The notes beneath the pieces are model-generated. The model worked only from the letters and a program-made list of their open reading frames with translations. It ran no database searches and was not told the origin of the DNA. Position numbers and translations under genes: made by a program. Below, piece after piece: positions 34,889-42,826 of a stretch of DNA of 64,000 bases; position 1 is the first letter of the stretch, and each line of letters begins with the position of its first letter. The DNA lies in contig JBBIVX010000015.1 in assembly GCA_037439465.1 (NCBI GenBank), positions 4,081-68,080 of the forward strand, in the 5' to 3' direction. The stretch is from Parasulfuritortus sp037439465 (GTDB taxonomy: Bacteria > Pseudomonadota > Gammaproteobacteria > Burkholderiales > Thiobacillaceae).

Positions 34889-35999
34889 GTGGCAAGAGGT
34901 CATGCCAGTCAGCCGGAGAAATTCCGAGGTCGGCGGCCAGTCCGGCATGGACGACGCGGCCGGAGGCCAGATTGAGGCCGGCGGAAAAACCGGCGTCGGC
35001 GGCGCAGGCGGCGTGTGCGCCCCGCTCCGCCAGGCGGATGAGGTAAGGCAACGTGGCGGCCTCCAGTGCCTGGCTGCTGGTGCGGGCGACGCTGCCGGGC
35101 ATGTTGGCGACACCGTAGTGGACCACGCCTTCCGTCACGAAAAACGGCGCGGCATGGCTGGTGACGCGCGAGGTTTCGGCGATGCCGCCCTGGTCGATGG
35201 CGACATCGACCAGGGCAGCCCCTTTCATCATGCGCCGCACCAGGTCACGTGAGATGAGGCGGGGCGCGCGGCGGCCATGGACATAGACGGCGCCAACGAC
35301 GAGGTCGGCCTCCGTGATCTCCTCCGCGATCGCCTCGGTACTGGCGAGCCGGGTGCGCACACGACCTGGATAACGCGCCTCGAAGGCACGCAATCTGTCC
35401 GCATTGCGATCCAGCAGCACCACATCGGCGCCGATGCCGACGGCGATGTGGGCAGCGTTGACGCCCACTTCGCCGCCACCCAGGATCATCACGCGGCCCG
35501 GCGCAACGGCGTCGACGCCGGACAGGAGGAGGCCACGGCCGCCATTCTTCATCTCCAGCGCCTGCATGCCGACCTGTATGGCCAGCCGCCCCGCCACCCG
35601 CGACATCGGCGCTAGCAGGGGGGTGCGGCCGGCCGCGTCTTCCACCGTTTCGAAGGCAATCGCGGTGACCCCCAGGTCGAGCAGGGCGCGGGCCAGTTGC
35701 GGCGCGGCGGCGAGGTGCAGGTAACAGAACAGCAATTGCCCCGGGCGCAGCCAGGGCAGTTCATGGGGTTGCGGCTCCTTGACCTTGAAGATCAGATCGG
35801 CGGTGTAGACCGCCTTCGCGTCGGCGGTTACGGTGGCGCCGGCGGTCAGATAGTCCTGGTTGGAGAAACCTATGGCGCTACCGGCCTCGCGTTCGACCAG
35901 TACGGTGTGTCCGGCCCGCACCAGCGCCGCGACGCCGGACGGTGTGGCCGCGACACGGTGTTCATGTAACTTGCTCTCTTTGGGAATGCCGATGTGCAT
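34884..35999 (-). CDS. ald: Alanine dehydrogenase
   Basis: 371 aa NAD-dependent enzyme interconverting L-alanine and pyruvate plus ammonia. The N-terminus MHIGIPKESKLHEHRVA, catalytic Lys in FKVKEPQ and catalytic His in YLHLAA are in the normal places. The Rossmann motif GGGEVGVNAA, DVAIDQGG and NMPGSVARTSSQAL are typical. The ATG at 35999 begins the family N-terminus; a GTG 13 codons upstream would overlap copA by 11 bp. With nifJ this is one of two pyruvate-linked enzymes in the window. Confidence 0.97.
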   Translation of the reverse strand: MHIGIPKESKLHEHRVAATPSGVAALVRAGHTVLVEREAGSAIGFSNQDYLTAGATVTADAKAVYTADLIFKVKEPQPHELPWLRPGQLLFCYLHLAAAPQLARALLDLGVTAIAFETVEDAAGRTPLLAPMSRVAGRLAIQVGMQALEMKNGGRGLLLSGVDAVAPGRVMILGGGEVGVNAAHIAVGIGADVVLLDRNADRLRAFEARYPGRVRTRLASTEAIAEEITEADLVVGAVYVHGRRAPRLISRDLVRRMMKGAALVDVAIDQGGIAETSRVTSHAAPFFVTEGVVHYGVANMPGSVARTSSQALEAATLPYLIRLAERGAHAACAADAGFSAGLNLASGRVVHAGLAADLGISPADWHDLLPH

Positions 36000-36027
36000 G
36001 GGCGATGAGCGCAGAAATGTGTCGCCG

Positions 36028-38349
36028 CTATTGTGCACGATCTGGCCGCCAATGCTTGAGCCGCAACGAATTGCTGACTACCGACACCGACGACAGGGCC
36101 ATGGCGGCGCCGGCGATCACCGGATTGAGGTAACCGAGCGCCGCCAGGGGCAGGGCCAGGATATTGTAGAAAAAAGCGAAAAACAGGTTTTGCCGTATAC
36201 GCCGCATGACCACCTGCGACAGTTCGATGGCATCGACGACGGCGTTGAGATCGTTGTGCATCAGGGTGATGTCCGCCGCTTCCATGGCGATATCGGCTCC
36301 GGCCCTCATGGCGAAGCCGATGTCGGCGCTGGCCAGCGCCGGTGCATCGTTGACGCCATCGCCGGCCATGGCGACGATCTTGCCCTCAGACTTGAGGGAG
36401 GCCACGACGATGGCTTTGTCCTGGGGCTTGACGCCGGCCCGCCAGTCGTCGATGTCCACTTCCCGGGCAATGGCCGCCGCCGTGGCGGCATTGTCGCCGG
36501 TGAGCATGAGCGGGTGAATGCCGGCCGCCTTGAGCCGGGCGACGGCGGCCTTGGAGGTGGCGCGGGCACGGTCGGAAAAGGTCATGCGCGCAAGGGGCCG
36601 TCCGGCCTCGCTCAGGGCGATGACCGTGGCTGTTCCCTCCGTGGCCGTCGGTGTTGCTGCGGCAAGCCGTAGCGGCCTTCCCGTCACCGTCCCGCTCACC
36701 CCCTCGCCGGGTAGGTTGATGAAATCGCTGACTGGCGGGATGTTCAGGCCGCGCGCTCTGGCCGCATCGCCCAGCGCCTGGGCGATGGGGTGGTTGCTGC
36801 CTTGTTCCAGCGCGGCCGCCAGAGTGAGCATGGCCGCATCGTCGGGAGTCATGGCGGTGAGTGTGGGCTTGCCCTCGGTCAATGTGCCGGTCTTGTCGAG
36901 CACCAGCACATCGACCCGTTCGGAGCGTTCCAGTACCTCGGCGGCGCGTACCAGTATGCCCAGTTGAGCACCCCGTCCCAGGCCGACCATGACCGCCGTC
37001 GGAGTGGCCAGGCCGAGGGCGCACGGGCAGGCGATGACCAGTACCGCCACTGCCGGTATGAGGCTCTGGCCGAGGCTGCCGCTCAGCAGCCACCAGCCGG
37101 CCAGGGTGGCGAGGGCGAGGGCGATGACTGCTGGCACGAAGATGGCGGAAACGCGGTCGGCCAGATGCTGGATGGGCGCCCTGGAGCCCTGCGCCGTTTC
37201 GGTAAGGCGGATGATCTCCATGAGCTGGGTGTGGGCGCCGATGCCCTCCGCCCTGATTATCAACTGGCCGGATAGATTCTGTGTGCCGGCGTAGACCGTG
37301 GAGGCACCGATCTTCTCGACTGGCTGACTCTCGCCGGTGAGCAGACTTTCATCCACCTCCGAGCGTCCGTCCTCGACACGACCGTCCACCGGGAAGCGTT
37401 CGCCGGCCCGTACCCGTACCCGGTCGCCGGGCTGGATCCGGTCGATCGCCGTTTCCACCGCCACGCCATCCCGTTCCACCCAGGCCGTGCGCGGCGCCAG
37501 GCTCAACAGCTGTTCGATGGCGGCTGAGGTGCGGTGCTTGGCGCCGGCCTCCAGCAATTTACCGAGACGGACAAGGGTGATGACGGCGGCGCCGGCCTCG
37601 AAATAGAGGTGGCCGGCCGGGTCGGAGAGGAGGGTGGCGAGGCTGAAGAAGTAGGCGGCGCTGGTGCCCAGGGCCACCAGCACGTCCATGTTGGCGCCAC
37701 CGCCGCGCAAGCTCTTCCAGGCGCCATCATAGAAACGCCAGCCAGCCCAGAATTGCACCGGTGTCGCCAGCAGCCATTGCACCCAGCCGGGGAGACCGCT
37801 GCCGTGGTGCGGACCGAGCATGACGGCCATGTGCGCCAGCAGCGGCAGGGTAAGCAGGGCGGCGACGGTCAAGACCCGGACCTCGTGGCGATAGGCGATC
37901 GCCTGGCGTTGTTTTTCCTGTGCCCGCGCTTCCTCGCTGTCGGGGGTGGCGGCATAGCCGCTGCGCGTCACCGCGGCGAGCAGGGCCTGCACGTCGGCCA
38001 GGCCAGGTTGGTAGCGTACCCGCGCCCGCTCGGTGGCCAGGTTGACATGGGCCTCGACACCGGGCAGGGCGTTCAGTGCCCGCTCCAGGCGCTGTACGCA
38101 GGCGGCGCAGGTCATGCCGGTGATATTGAGGTCGATGCGGCGGGATGGCACCGAGAAGCCGGTCTTATCCACCTGGGCGAGGATGTCGTCGGCGCTGCTC
38201 AGGGTAGGGTCGAATTCGACATCGGCCGCTTCCGTGGCCAGGTTGACGTGTGCTTGCACGCCCGGCAGGCGATTGAGGTTTTTCTCCAGCCGGGACGCAC
38301 AGGCGGCGCAGCTCATGCCGGCGATGGGGAGGGAGAGCTTGCTTGTCAT
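36028..38349 (-). CDS. copA: Copper-exporting P1B-type ATPase
   Basis: 773 aa from the ATG at 38349; an alternative ATG at 38400 adds 17 residues, and neither has a good ribosome site. Two N-terminal metal-binding domains carry GMSCAAC and GMTCAAC. The transmembrane CPC motif (IACPCALGLATP), the phosphorylation site DKTGTLTEGKP, TGES, and GDGVNDAPAL are all present, with MALSSVSVVSNSLRLK at the end giving the Cu+-type eighth-helix residues. It exports Cu+ from the cytoplasm. Located just after nikO and just before ald on the same strand. Confidence 0.97.
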   Translation of the reverse strand: MTSKLSLPIAGMSCAACASRLEKNLNRLPGVQAHVNLATEAADVEFDPTLSSADDILAQVDKTGFSVPSRRIDLNITGMTCAACVQRLERALNALPGVEAHVNLATERARVRYQPGLADVQALLAAVTRSGYAATPDSEEARAQEKQRQAIAYRHEVRVLTVAALLTLPLLAHMAVMLGPHHGSGLPGWVQWLLATPVQFWAGWRFYDGAWKSLRGGGANMDVLVALGTSAAYFFSLATLLSDPAGHLYFEAGAAVITLVRLGKLLEAGAKHRTSAAIEQLLSLAPRTAWVERDGVAVETAIDRIQPGDRVRVRAGERFPVDGRVEDGRSEVDESLLTGESQPVEKIGASTVYAGTQNLSGQLIIRAEGIGAHTQLMEIIRLTETAQGSRAPIQHLADRVSAIFVPAVIALALATLAGWWLLSGSLGQSLIPAVAVLVIACPCALGLATPTAVMVGLGRGAQLGILVRAAEVLERSERVDVLVLDKTGTLTEGKPTLTAMTPDDAAMLTLAAALEQGSNHPIAQALGDAARARGLNIPPVSDFINLPGEGVSGTVTGRPLRLAAATPTATEGTATVIALSEAGRPLARMTFSDRARATSKAAVARLKAAGIHPLMLTGDNAATAAAIAREVDIDDWRAGVKPQDKAIVVASLKSEGKIVAMAGDGVNDAPALASADIGFAMRAGADIAMEAADITLMHNDLNAVVDAIELSQVVMRRIRQNLFFAFFYNILALPLAALGYLNPVIAGAAMALSSVSVVSNSLRLKHWRPDRAQ

Positions 38350-38406
38350 GTTGGAGCGACTGCCTGTGCGGGGTGTGGTTCCGTCGGTTAGCGCGGGCAT
38401 AGGGGC

Positions 38407-39180
38407 TTATTGCCAATCATGAGTATGAAAATGGCGATGCGTGAGGCCGCCGTGCGGGTGGCTGTGGCTGTGGGCGAGATTGGCGGCGATCAGCCGCTTT
38501 AGGTCGCCGAGGAATGGCGCGATGAGACCATCGTGGATAAGACGGTGGCTTTCGTCCAGCACCAGCGCACGTTGGCCAAGTTCGGCGGCGAGACTGAGGT
38601 TGTGGGTGGCGGTGATGACGGTGGCGGGCAGGCCGGCGAGCAGTTCCACCAACCAGCCAGTGGAACGGGGATCGAGACCGGCGGTGGGTTCATCCAGCAG
38701 CAGCAGCCTGGGTTCATTGACCAAGAGCGCGGCCAGACAGACCTTTTGTTTTTCACCTCCGGACAAGCCGAACGGTGGCCGCTCCATGTATCGGCTCACC
38801 CCGACCCTGTCAGCCCAATGCCGCACCCGAGCGTCCACGTCGGTCAGGCCCAGTTGGCGCGGCCCAAACGCCAGTTCGTCGTAGACCGTGGGGTTGAACA
38901 GCATGGCATCCGGGTTCTGGAACAGCAGCGCCACCCCGGCGCGAAATTTTTTCCCCAGGGAGGTCTTGTTCAAGGCCGCCGGGGTGATGCGCACTCCCTG
39001 GTAGAGGATGGTGCCGGCCGCCGGAGCAATAAGACCGTCGATGAGCTTGAGCAAGGTGGATTTGCCGGTGCCGTTGGCCCCCAGTAAAACCACCTTCTCG
39101 CCCGGCGCGACTGTGAAACTCACCCCGTCTAGCACGATGGCGTGTTCGTGCCGGTAGTCGACAGCCCTCAGCTCAAGCAT
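38407..39180 (-). CDS. nikO: ECF-type nickel (cobalt) transporter ATPase
   Basis: 257 aa ABC ATPase energising the nikMQ import module. Walker A is GANGTGKST, the Q-loop FQNPDAMLF, the signature LSGGEKQK and Walker B LLLLDEPTAGLDP. The start at 39180 gives the family N-terminus MLELRAVDYRHE; the frame extends further upstream over nikQ. The last 20 residues are exceptionally rich in His (HSHSHPHGGLTHRHFHTHD), a likely cytoplasmic metal-binding tail. CbiO (cobalt) homologues look alike; nickel is favoured by nikK, nikL and nikR in the same region. Confidence 0.93.
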   Translation of the reverse strand: MLELRAVDYRHEHAIVLDGVSFTVAPGEKVVLLGANGTGKSTLLKLIDGLIAPAAGTILYQGVRITPAALNKTSLGKKFRAGVALLFQNPDAMLFNPTVYDELAFGPRQLGLTDVDARVRHWADRVGVSRYMERPPFGLSGGEKQKVCLAALLVNEPRLLLLDEPTAGLDPRSTGWLVELLAGLPATVITATHNLSLAAELGQRALVLDESHRLIHDGLIAPFLGDLKRLIAANLAHSHSHPHGGLTHRHFHTHDWQ

Positions 39181-39733
39181 CGAAGAGCCCGCGAGAGCGC
39201 AAGGCCTGGGCCGTGTCCCGCGTGCTGTGGAGACTCTTTTCCATGAACCAGGAGGCGGCGGCGGCGCTGGCACGGTAGCGGTCCATCAGGGTGGGAGGAT
39301 GTGGCGAGCGGCTCAGCAGGGCGAGGTGGAAATCATCGTGGGCGCGGCGGAAGGCCAGGGCCTGGCTGTAGGCGAGGCCGATGAGGTAGCTGAGGGTGCG
39401 GGAAAAGCCGAGGGCGTTGAACAGGTTGGCGCGGGCCATGAAGAGAAATGTCATGAAGGTCAGCAGCAAGACACGCAAATTAATGAGCAGAAGCGTGGGC
39501 CAAGGGTCGCGCCCCGTCAAGCCGACGAGGATGGCATAGCCGCCCCCGATTGCCAGATTGAAGACCAGGATGGCCTTGAGCGAGCGGCGCAGCAGGCGGG
39601 CGGCATCACGGCCGGCGAGGGCGAGGGCCAACAACAGCAGGGCAGCCAACCAGACGGGGTCATGCAGCAGTGAGACGAGCAGCACGGCCAAGGCGTAGAG
39701 TGCCAGCAGTAAACGGTCGGGTCGTCTGCGCAT
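39173..39733 (-). CDS. nikQ: ECF transporter transmembrane T component
   Basis: 186 aa, shorter than the usual 220-250 residue CbiQ/NikQ. It has about four or five helices and ends with the coupling-helix region, where the family's Ala-Arg-Gly motifs appear as LLSRSPHPPTLM and ALRSRGLFDA. It links the substrate-binding NikM to the ATPase NikO. The ATG at 39733 overlaps the nikM stop by one base (TGATG); a long upstream extension of the frame lies over nikM and is discarded. Confidence 0.9.
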   Translation of the reverse strand: MRRRPDRLLLALYALAVLLVSLLHDPVWLAALLLLALALAGRDAARLLRRSLKAILVFNLAIGGGYAILVGLTGRDPWPTLLLINLRVLLLTFMTFLFMARANLFNALGFSRTLSYLIGLAYSQALAFRRAHDDFHLALLSRSPHPPTLMDRYRASAAAASWFMEKSLHSTRDTAQALRSRGLFDA

Positions 39734-40377
39734 CAGAAGTGTTTGTTGCGCAGACGGGTCAGATAATGGTGGCCGAGCAGGGTCAAGAGCCCTTCTCCGA
39801 TACCGACCAGGGCGTGGGGGATGAGTATGGCCGGCAGGGTGATGGCGGGCCCGAAGGGGAAGAACAGCGGTCTGCCTTCGTTGTCGTGGGCGATAGCGGG
39901 TTGTAGGCCCAGCACCATGGCGACCAGGCCGGCCGCCACCATCACCGACAGCCAGCCGGCAGCGAACAGGGCGGCCGCCTCGTTCCAGCGGCGGGCGAGA
40001 CGCCAGGTCCAGTACCCCGTCAAACTGCCCGCCAGCCCCATGGCCAGCGCATTGACCGGTAAAGTGGTGATGCCGCCGTCGCCGAATAGCAGGGCTTGCA
40101 TGACCAGTACCAGGGAGACCGCAAGGAAGGCCGTCCACACCCCGAAGGTCACCGCCAGCAGGGCAATGCCGGCGGCATGAACGGTGCTGCCGCCTGGCAG
40201 GGGCAGGGCCGCCATCATCAGTACGAAGGACAGGGCGGTGAACACCGCCAGATGGGGCAGGGTGTCCTCGTCCAGGCTGGCCTTGAGCCGGCGCCCGCCC
40301 ACGTACCAGAGGCCGGCGCAGATGGCATAGGCCGGCACCCAGGTCTGGGGGGAGAGGAAACCATCCGGAATGTGCAT
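39733..40377 (-). CDS. nikM: ECF transporter substrate-binding S component NikM/CbiM
   Basis: 214 aa with about six membrane helices. The N-terminus MHIPDGFLSPQTW is diagnostic: the free amino group and His2 insert into the membrane pocket to bind Ni2+ or Co2+. GGSTVHAAGIALLAV contributes another conserved metal ligand. It lies between the outer-membrane-like protein gene and nikQ, all in one operon. Nickel rather than cobalt is inferred from nikK/nikL and the nearby NiFe hydrogenase and NikR. Confidence 0.93.
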   Translation of the reverse strand: MHIPDGFLSPQTWVPAYAICAGLWYVGGRRLKASLDEDTLPHLAVFTALSFVLMMAALPLPGGSTVHAAGIALLAVTFGVWTAFLAVSLVLVMQALLFGDGGITTLPVNALAMGLAGSLTGYWTWRLARRWNEAAALFAAGWLSVMVAAGLVAMVLGLQPAIAHDNEGRPLFFPFGPAITLPAILIPHALVGIGEGLLTLLGHHYLTRLRNKHF

Positions 40378-40385
40378 GGCCGTGC

Positions 40386-41378
40386 TCAGAACAGGGCGGA
40401 GAGGGTGGCAATGAGGCGGTATTCTTCCTTGCCTTCAGTGCCTTGCTGCTGCGCTGCTTCGTTGAGGTCGGTCCACACCGGCCTCTTCACGGCGAGCCCC
40501 AGGCTCAGGTTGTCTTGGTAGAGGCGGAGGCCGAGCACACCATAGAGCACGTTCCCGCCGGTGGCCGGACTGGCGACGCCGTTCTCGCGGTCACGGGCGA
40601 GATCGAGGTAGTTGGCTTCGATGTTGGCATCAAGGCGGAACCGGTTCTCGGTGACCGCCCGCAGGCGATAGCATAATGCGGCGTTGATCCGGTTTTCTGT
40701 GCCGAAGCGCAGCGTGTTGCCATCGTCGTAACGATATTTCTGGAAAAATATCTGGCCGGCTTCGAACACGACCGTGGCCCGGCTGGAGAGTTGCCGCGTG
40801 GCGGTAAGGCCATAGTTGACGGCGGGTTTGCCGAAGCCCAGGGCTTTGCCGGGATCGAGACTGCCATCGGCGAGACGGTGGTTGGCGTCGCCGGTGGGCA
40901 GGCTGGCGCCGGCGTAGGCGGTAAAATGCCAATCCATGAGGTCGTCCAGGCTCTCATTGGCCGGTGCCCACAGAAAGCCCTCGTCGTATTTGAAGCCGAT
41001 CACGCCCATGAGCGTAAGGTCGGTGAAACCGCGTGCATTCAGGCCGCCCGGTTCATCCTTTTTGATGTTGTAAGGCTGGAAGACATAGGCCGATAGCCAA
41101 GGCCGGATGCCATAGCCTATGCCCAGCATCAGATACTGGTTGTAATCACCTTCTGGGCGGGTGCGATCGGCGTCGAAGGTTTTCGCTCTGGCGTGATCCA
41201 GCTTCAGGTAGCCAAGCCACTTGCCTTGCGGCAGGGTGGCCGAACTGGATGTCTCTACCGGCGCACCGGGGCCTTCGAGGCCGGCCGCACCCAGGGAAGC
41301 GACGCCGTGGTGGGCGAGGGCGGGTGTGGCGACGACAGCCGGGATAAGGCTGGGAAGCCAACATAGAATGCGCTTCAT
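40386..41378 (-). CDS. Outer-membrane beta-barrel protein within the nickel-uptake operon
   Basis: 330 aa with a signal peptide (about 1-22, ending ATPALA) and a mature part that begins HHGVAS and consists of alternating amphipathic strands ending in a terminal Phe (IATLSALF), the usual mark of an outer-membrane barrel. Segments such as LGIGYGIRPWLSAYVFQPYNI resemble the MetA-pathway (phenol-degradation-linked) porin-like family. Placed between nikL and nikM with overlaps or 8-bp gaps, it may carry nickel or a nickel chelate across the outer membrane. Family assignment moderate, role inferred. Confidence 0.75.
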   Translation of the reverse strand: MKRILCWLPSLIPAVVATPALAHHGVASLGAAGLEGPGAPVETSSSATLPQGKWLGYLKLDHARAKTFDADRTRPEGDYNQYLMLGIGYGIRPWLSAYVFQPYNIKKDEPGGLNARGFTDLTLMGVIGFKYDEGFLWAPANESLDDLMDWHFTAYAGASLPTGDANHRLADGSLDPGKALGFGKPAVNYGLTATRQLSSRATVVFEAGQIFFQKYRYDDGNTLRFGTENRINAALCYRLRAVTENRFRLDANIEANYLDLARDRENGVASPATGGNVLYGVLGLRLYQDNLSLGLAVKRPVWTDLNEAAQQQGTEGKEEYRLIATLSALF

Positions 41379-41788
41379 GAATGACTTCGTTTGATAAAGA
41401 GTTTGAGCAGGCCAAAAAGTCCGAAGATGACGGCCACCCCGACGACCACGCGGCTATAGCGTTCGTAAATGGGTTTTTCCGTGCTGACGAGGATGGCGGC
41501 GGTATCGGTCCGCAGCGTGAAATCGAGACCGTGACCATCCTCGGAGATGGCCCTGACCCGCCAGGTGGCCGCCTTGTCCGGGAGGAAAGCGATGCGTCCC
41601 CGGCTATCGGTGCGCCCGACCTGTATTGGCACTTTTTCACCTTCGGCATAGATTTCGTAGCCTTCGAAGGAGAAGGGCGTGTTGTCGGCATAGAACAGTT
41701 TCACCACTACCGCCTGGCCCTCTGTGGTGATGTATTGCAGGTCGTGCGCCTGGGCAAGCGGAGTCAGCAACAGGCCGATGAGCCCCAT
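41375..41788 (-). CDS. nikL: NikL-like periplasmic/membrane accessory protein of nickel ECF transporter
   Basis: 137 aa from the ATG at 41788, which starts a signal peptide (MGLIGLLLTPLAQA) directly before mature HDLQY. An upstream ATG at 41944 overlaps the nikK stop (ATGA) but would add a 52-residue hydrophilic extension before the signal; the choice is open. The mature domain is a beta-sandwich (VKLFYADNTPFSFEGYEIYA, DSRGRIAFLPDKAATW) followed by a single C-terminal helix (VVVGVAVIFGLFGLLKLFI). NikL in NikKLMQO systems has this layout. It overlaps the barrel gene by 4 bp. Confidence 0.75.
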   Translation of the reverse strand: MGLIGLLLTPLAQAHDLQYITTEGQAVVVKLFYADNTPFSFEGYEIYAEGEKVPIQVGRTDSRGRIAFLPDKAATWRVRAISEDGHGLDFTLRTDTAAILVSTEKPIYERYSRVVVGVAVIFGLFGLLKLFIKRSHS

Positions 41789-41940
41789 CGGTATGGCGCG
41801 AAAAACTCTGTTCTCATCGCCCCCATGCAGGTGGTGGCCCAGTAGGTCCGATAGGCTGTATTCCCGCTCGCACTGGAATGATGCGTTTAGCGAGGCGCTC
41901 AGCCGCCGCCATGGCCATGGCTGGGTGAGCGTTTTGCGCC

Positions 41941-42636
41941 TCATTGGCTCTCGAATTGCAAGGTGGCGGACTGGATCAACTTGTCTGCCTTGCCATCGTT
42001 CAAAGGCATTTGCAGACTGGCTTGGATGAGCTGGAAGCCGGCATTCTGCAGACGTACGTTGATGCGCCCGTGATCATCGGTGATGCCGCGCGGGTGGCCG
42101 AAGTAGGCCACCGTGACGCCGGCCGCCGGCCGGCCTTCGAGGAACACGGTGAGACGTAGCTTGTCTCCTGCCCGCAGCTTGAACGGATCGGCGAGAGGGA
42201 CTATTTCCAGCGACGTGGTGAGCGGTTTGGCCAGGCCCGTGGCCCAGCTATCGAGACGTTTGACCGATTCCATCGACAACCAGCTGTCGATGACCACGCC
42301 GACCTGCCCTTTGGGTAGATTTTTCGCGCCATAGGGCGTCTTGCTCCAATAGCCGCTTGAGGTCAGGAACCAGGTGGCTGCGCAATCGCCCCTGAGTGTG
42401 ACGGGATAGGTGTGTTCCATCTCGGCGTGGATTTTTTCCCCGGCAGGCGAGAAACATGTTGCGTCCAGCACCTGTTCCGGACGATAGGACAATCTACTTG
42501 CGCCCTCATGGCCAGAGCGTTCGTGGCCATATTGCAATACACGACTGTTGCCCTGCCGTTCCACCCAGAGGTCATGTGCCAGGGCTGGAACGGCACATGA
42601 CAGCAAAAAAACCAGGACGCCAATCGATTTGCGCAT
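41941..42636 (-). CDS. nikK: NikK-like periplasmic DUF4198 protein
   Basis: 231 aa. A signal peptide (about 1-20, LLSCAVPALA) precedes a mature protein starting HDLWVERQ, as in DUF4198/NikK proteins, with a free N-terminal His likely to bind nickel. GYWSKTPYGAKNLPKG and a C-terminal beta domain ending LRAGDKLRLTVFLEGRPA...GITDDHGRINVRL are typical of the family. It is the first gene of the nickel import operon and has a plausible promoter with palindromes upstream. Some DUF4198 proteins work with cobalt systems, so nickel is inferred from context. Confidence 0.8.
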   Translation of the reverse strand: MRKSIGVLVFLLSCAVPALAHDLWVERQGNSRVLQYGHERSGHEGASRLSYRPEQVLDATCFSPAGEKIHAEMEHTYPVTLRGDCAATWFLTSSGYWSKTPYGAKNLPKGQVGVVIDSWLSMESVKRLDSWATGLAKPLTTSLEIVPLADPFKLRAGDKLRLTVFLEGRPAAGVTVAYFGHPRGITDDHGRINVRLQNAGFQLIQASLQMPLNDGKADKLIQSATLQFESQ

Positions 42637-42643
42637 GACTTAC

Positions 42644-42685
42644 TGGACACACTGAAGTAAGTGTCCATATTGTAGTCACGATATG
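42644..42685. promoter_or_regulatory. Inverted repeats in the nikK leader, candidate NikR sites
   Basis: Two adjoining inverted repeats lie between the predicted promoter and nikK: CATATTGT-N4-ACGATATG at 42666-42685 (one mismatch between arms) and TGGACAC-N10-GTGTCCA at 42644-42667. NikR is a tetrameric repressor that binds inverted half-sites, and nikR is in this window, so one of these is a reasonable operator. Neither equals the enterobacterial GTATGA-N16-TCATAC or the Desulfovibrio-type GTGTTAC site, so the match to NikR is only by context. Confidence 0.35.
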
Positions 42686-42700
42686 AAGAAATAAAAATAA

Positions 42701-42729
42701 ATAATACGTATTAAATTTTTGGCGGACAA
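42701..42729 (-). promoter_or_regulatory. Candidate sigma-70 promoter of the nickel-uptake operon
   Basis: On the minus strand a TTGTCC hexamer (42724-42729) and a TATTAT hexamer (42701-42706) are separated by exactly 17 bp, in the AT-rich gap upstream of nikK. The perfect 12-bp palindrome TAATACGTATTA (42702-42713) overlaps the -10 element and spacer. The predicted transcript starts near 42693 with a leader of about 55 bases. It lies where an operon promoter is needed. Confidence 0.5.
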
Positions 42730-42826
42730 GCCATGAACGAGGCGTCCATCCCGCCAAACTGGCTGCGCATTGGTAGTACGTGGCGGTGTGTGGTGCCGCA
42801 TGGTAAAAGGCGGTCAAGTCAACACA

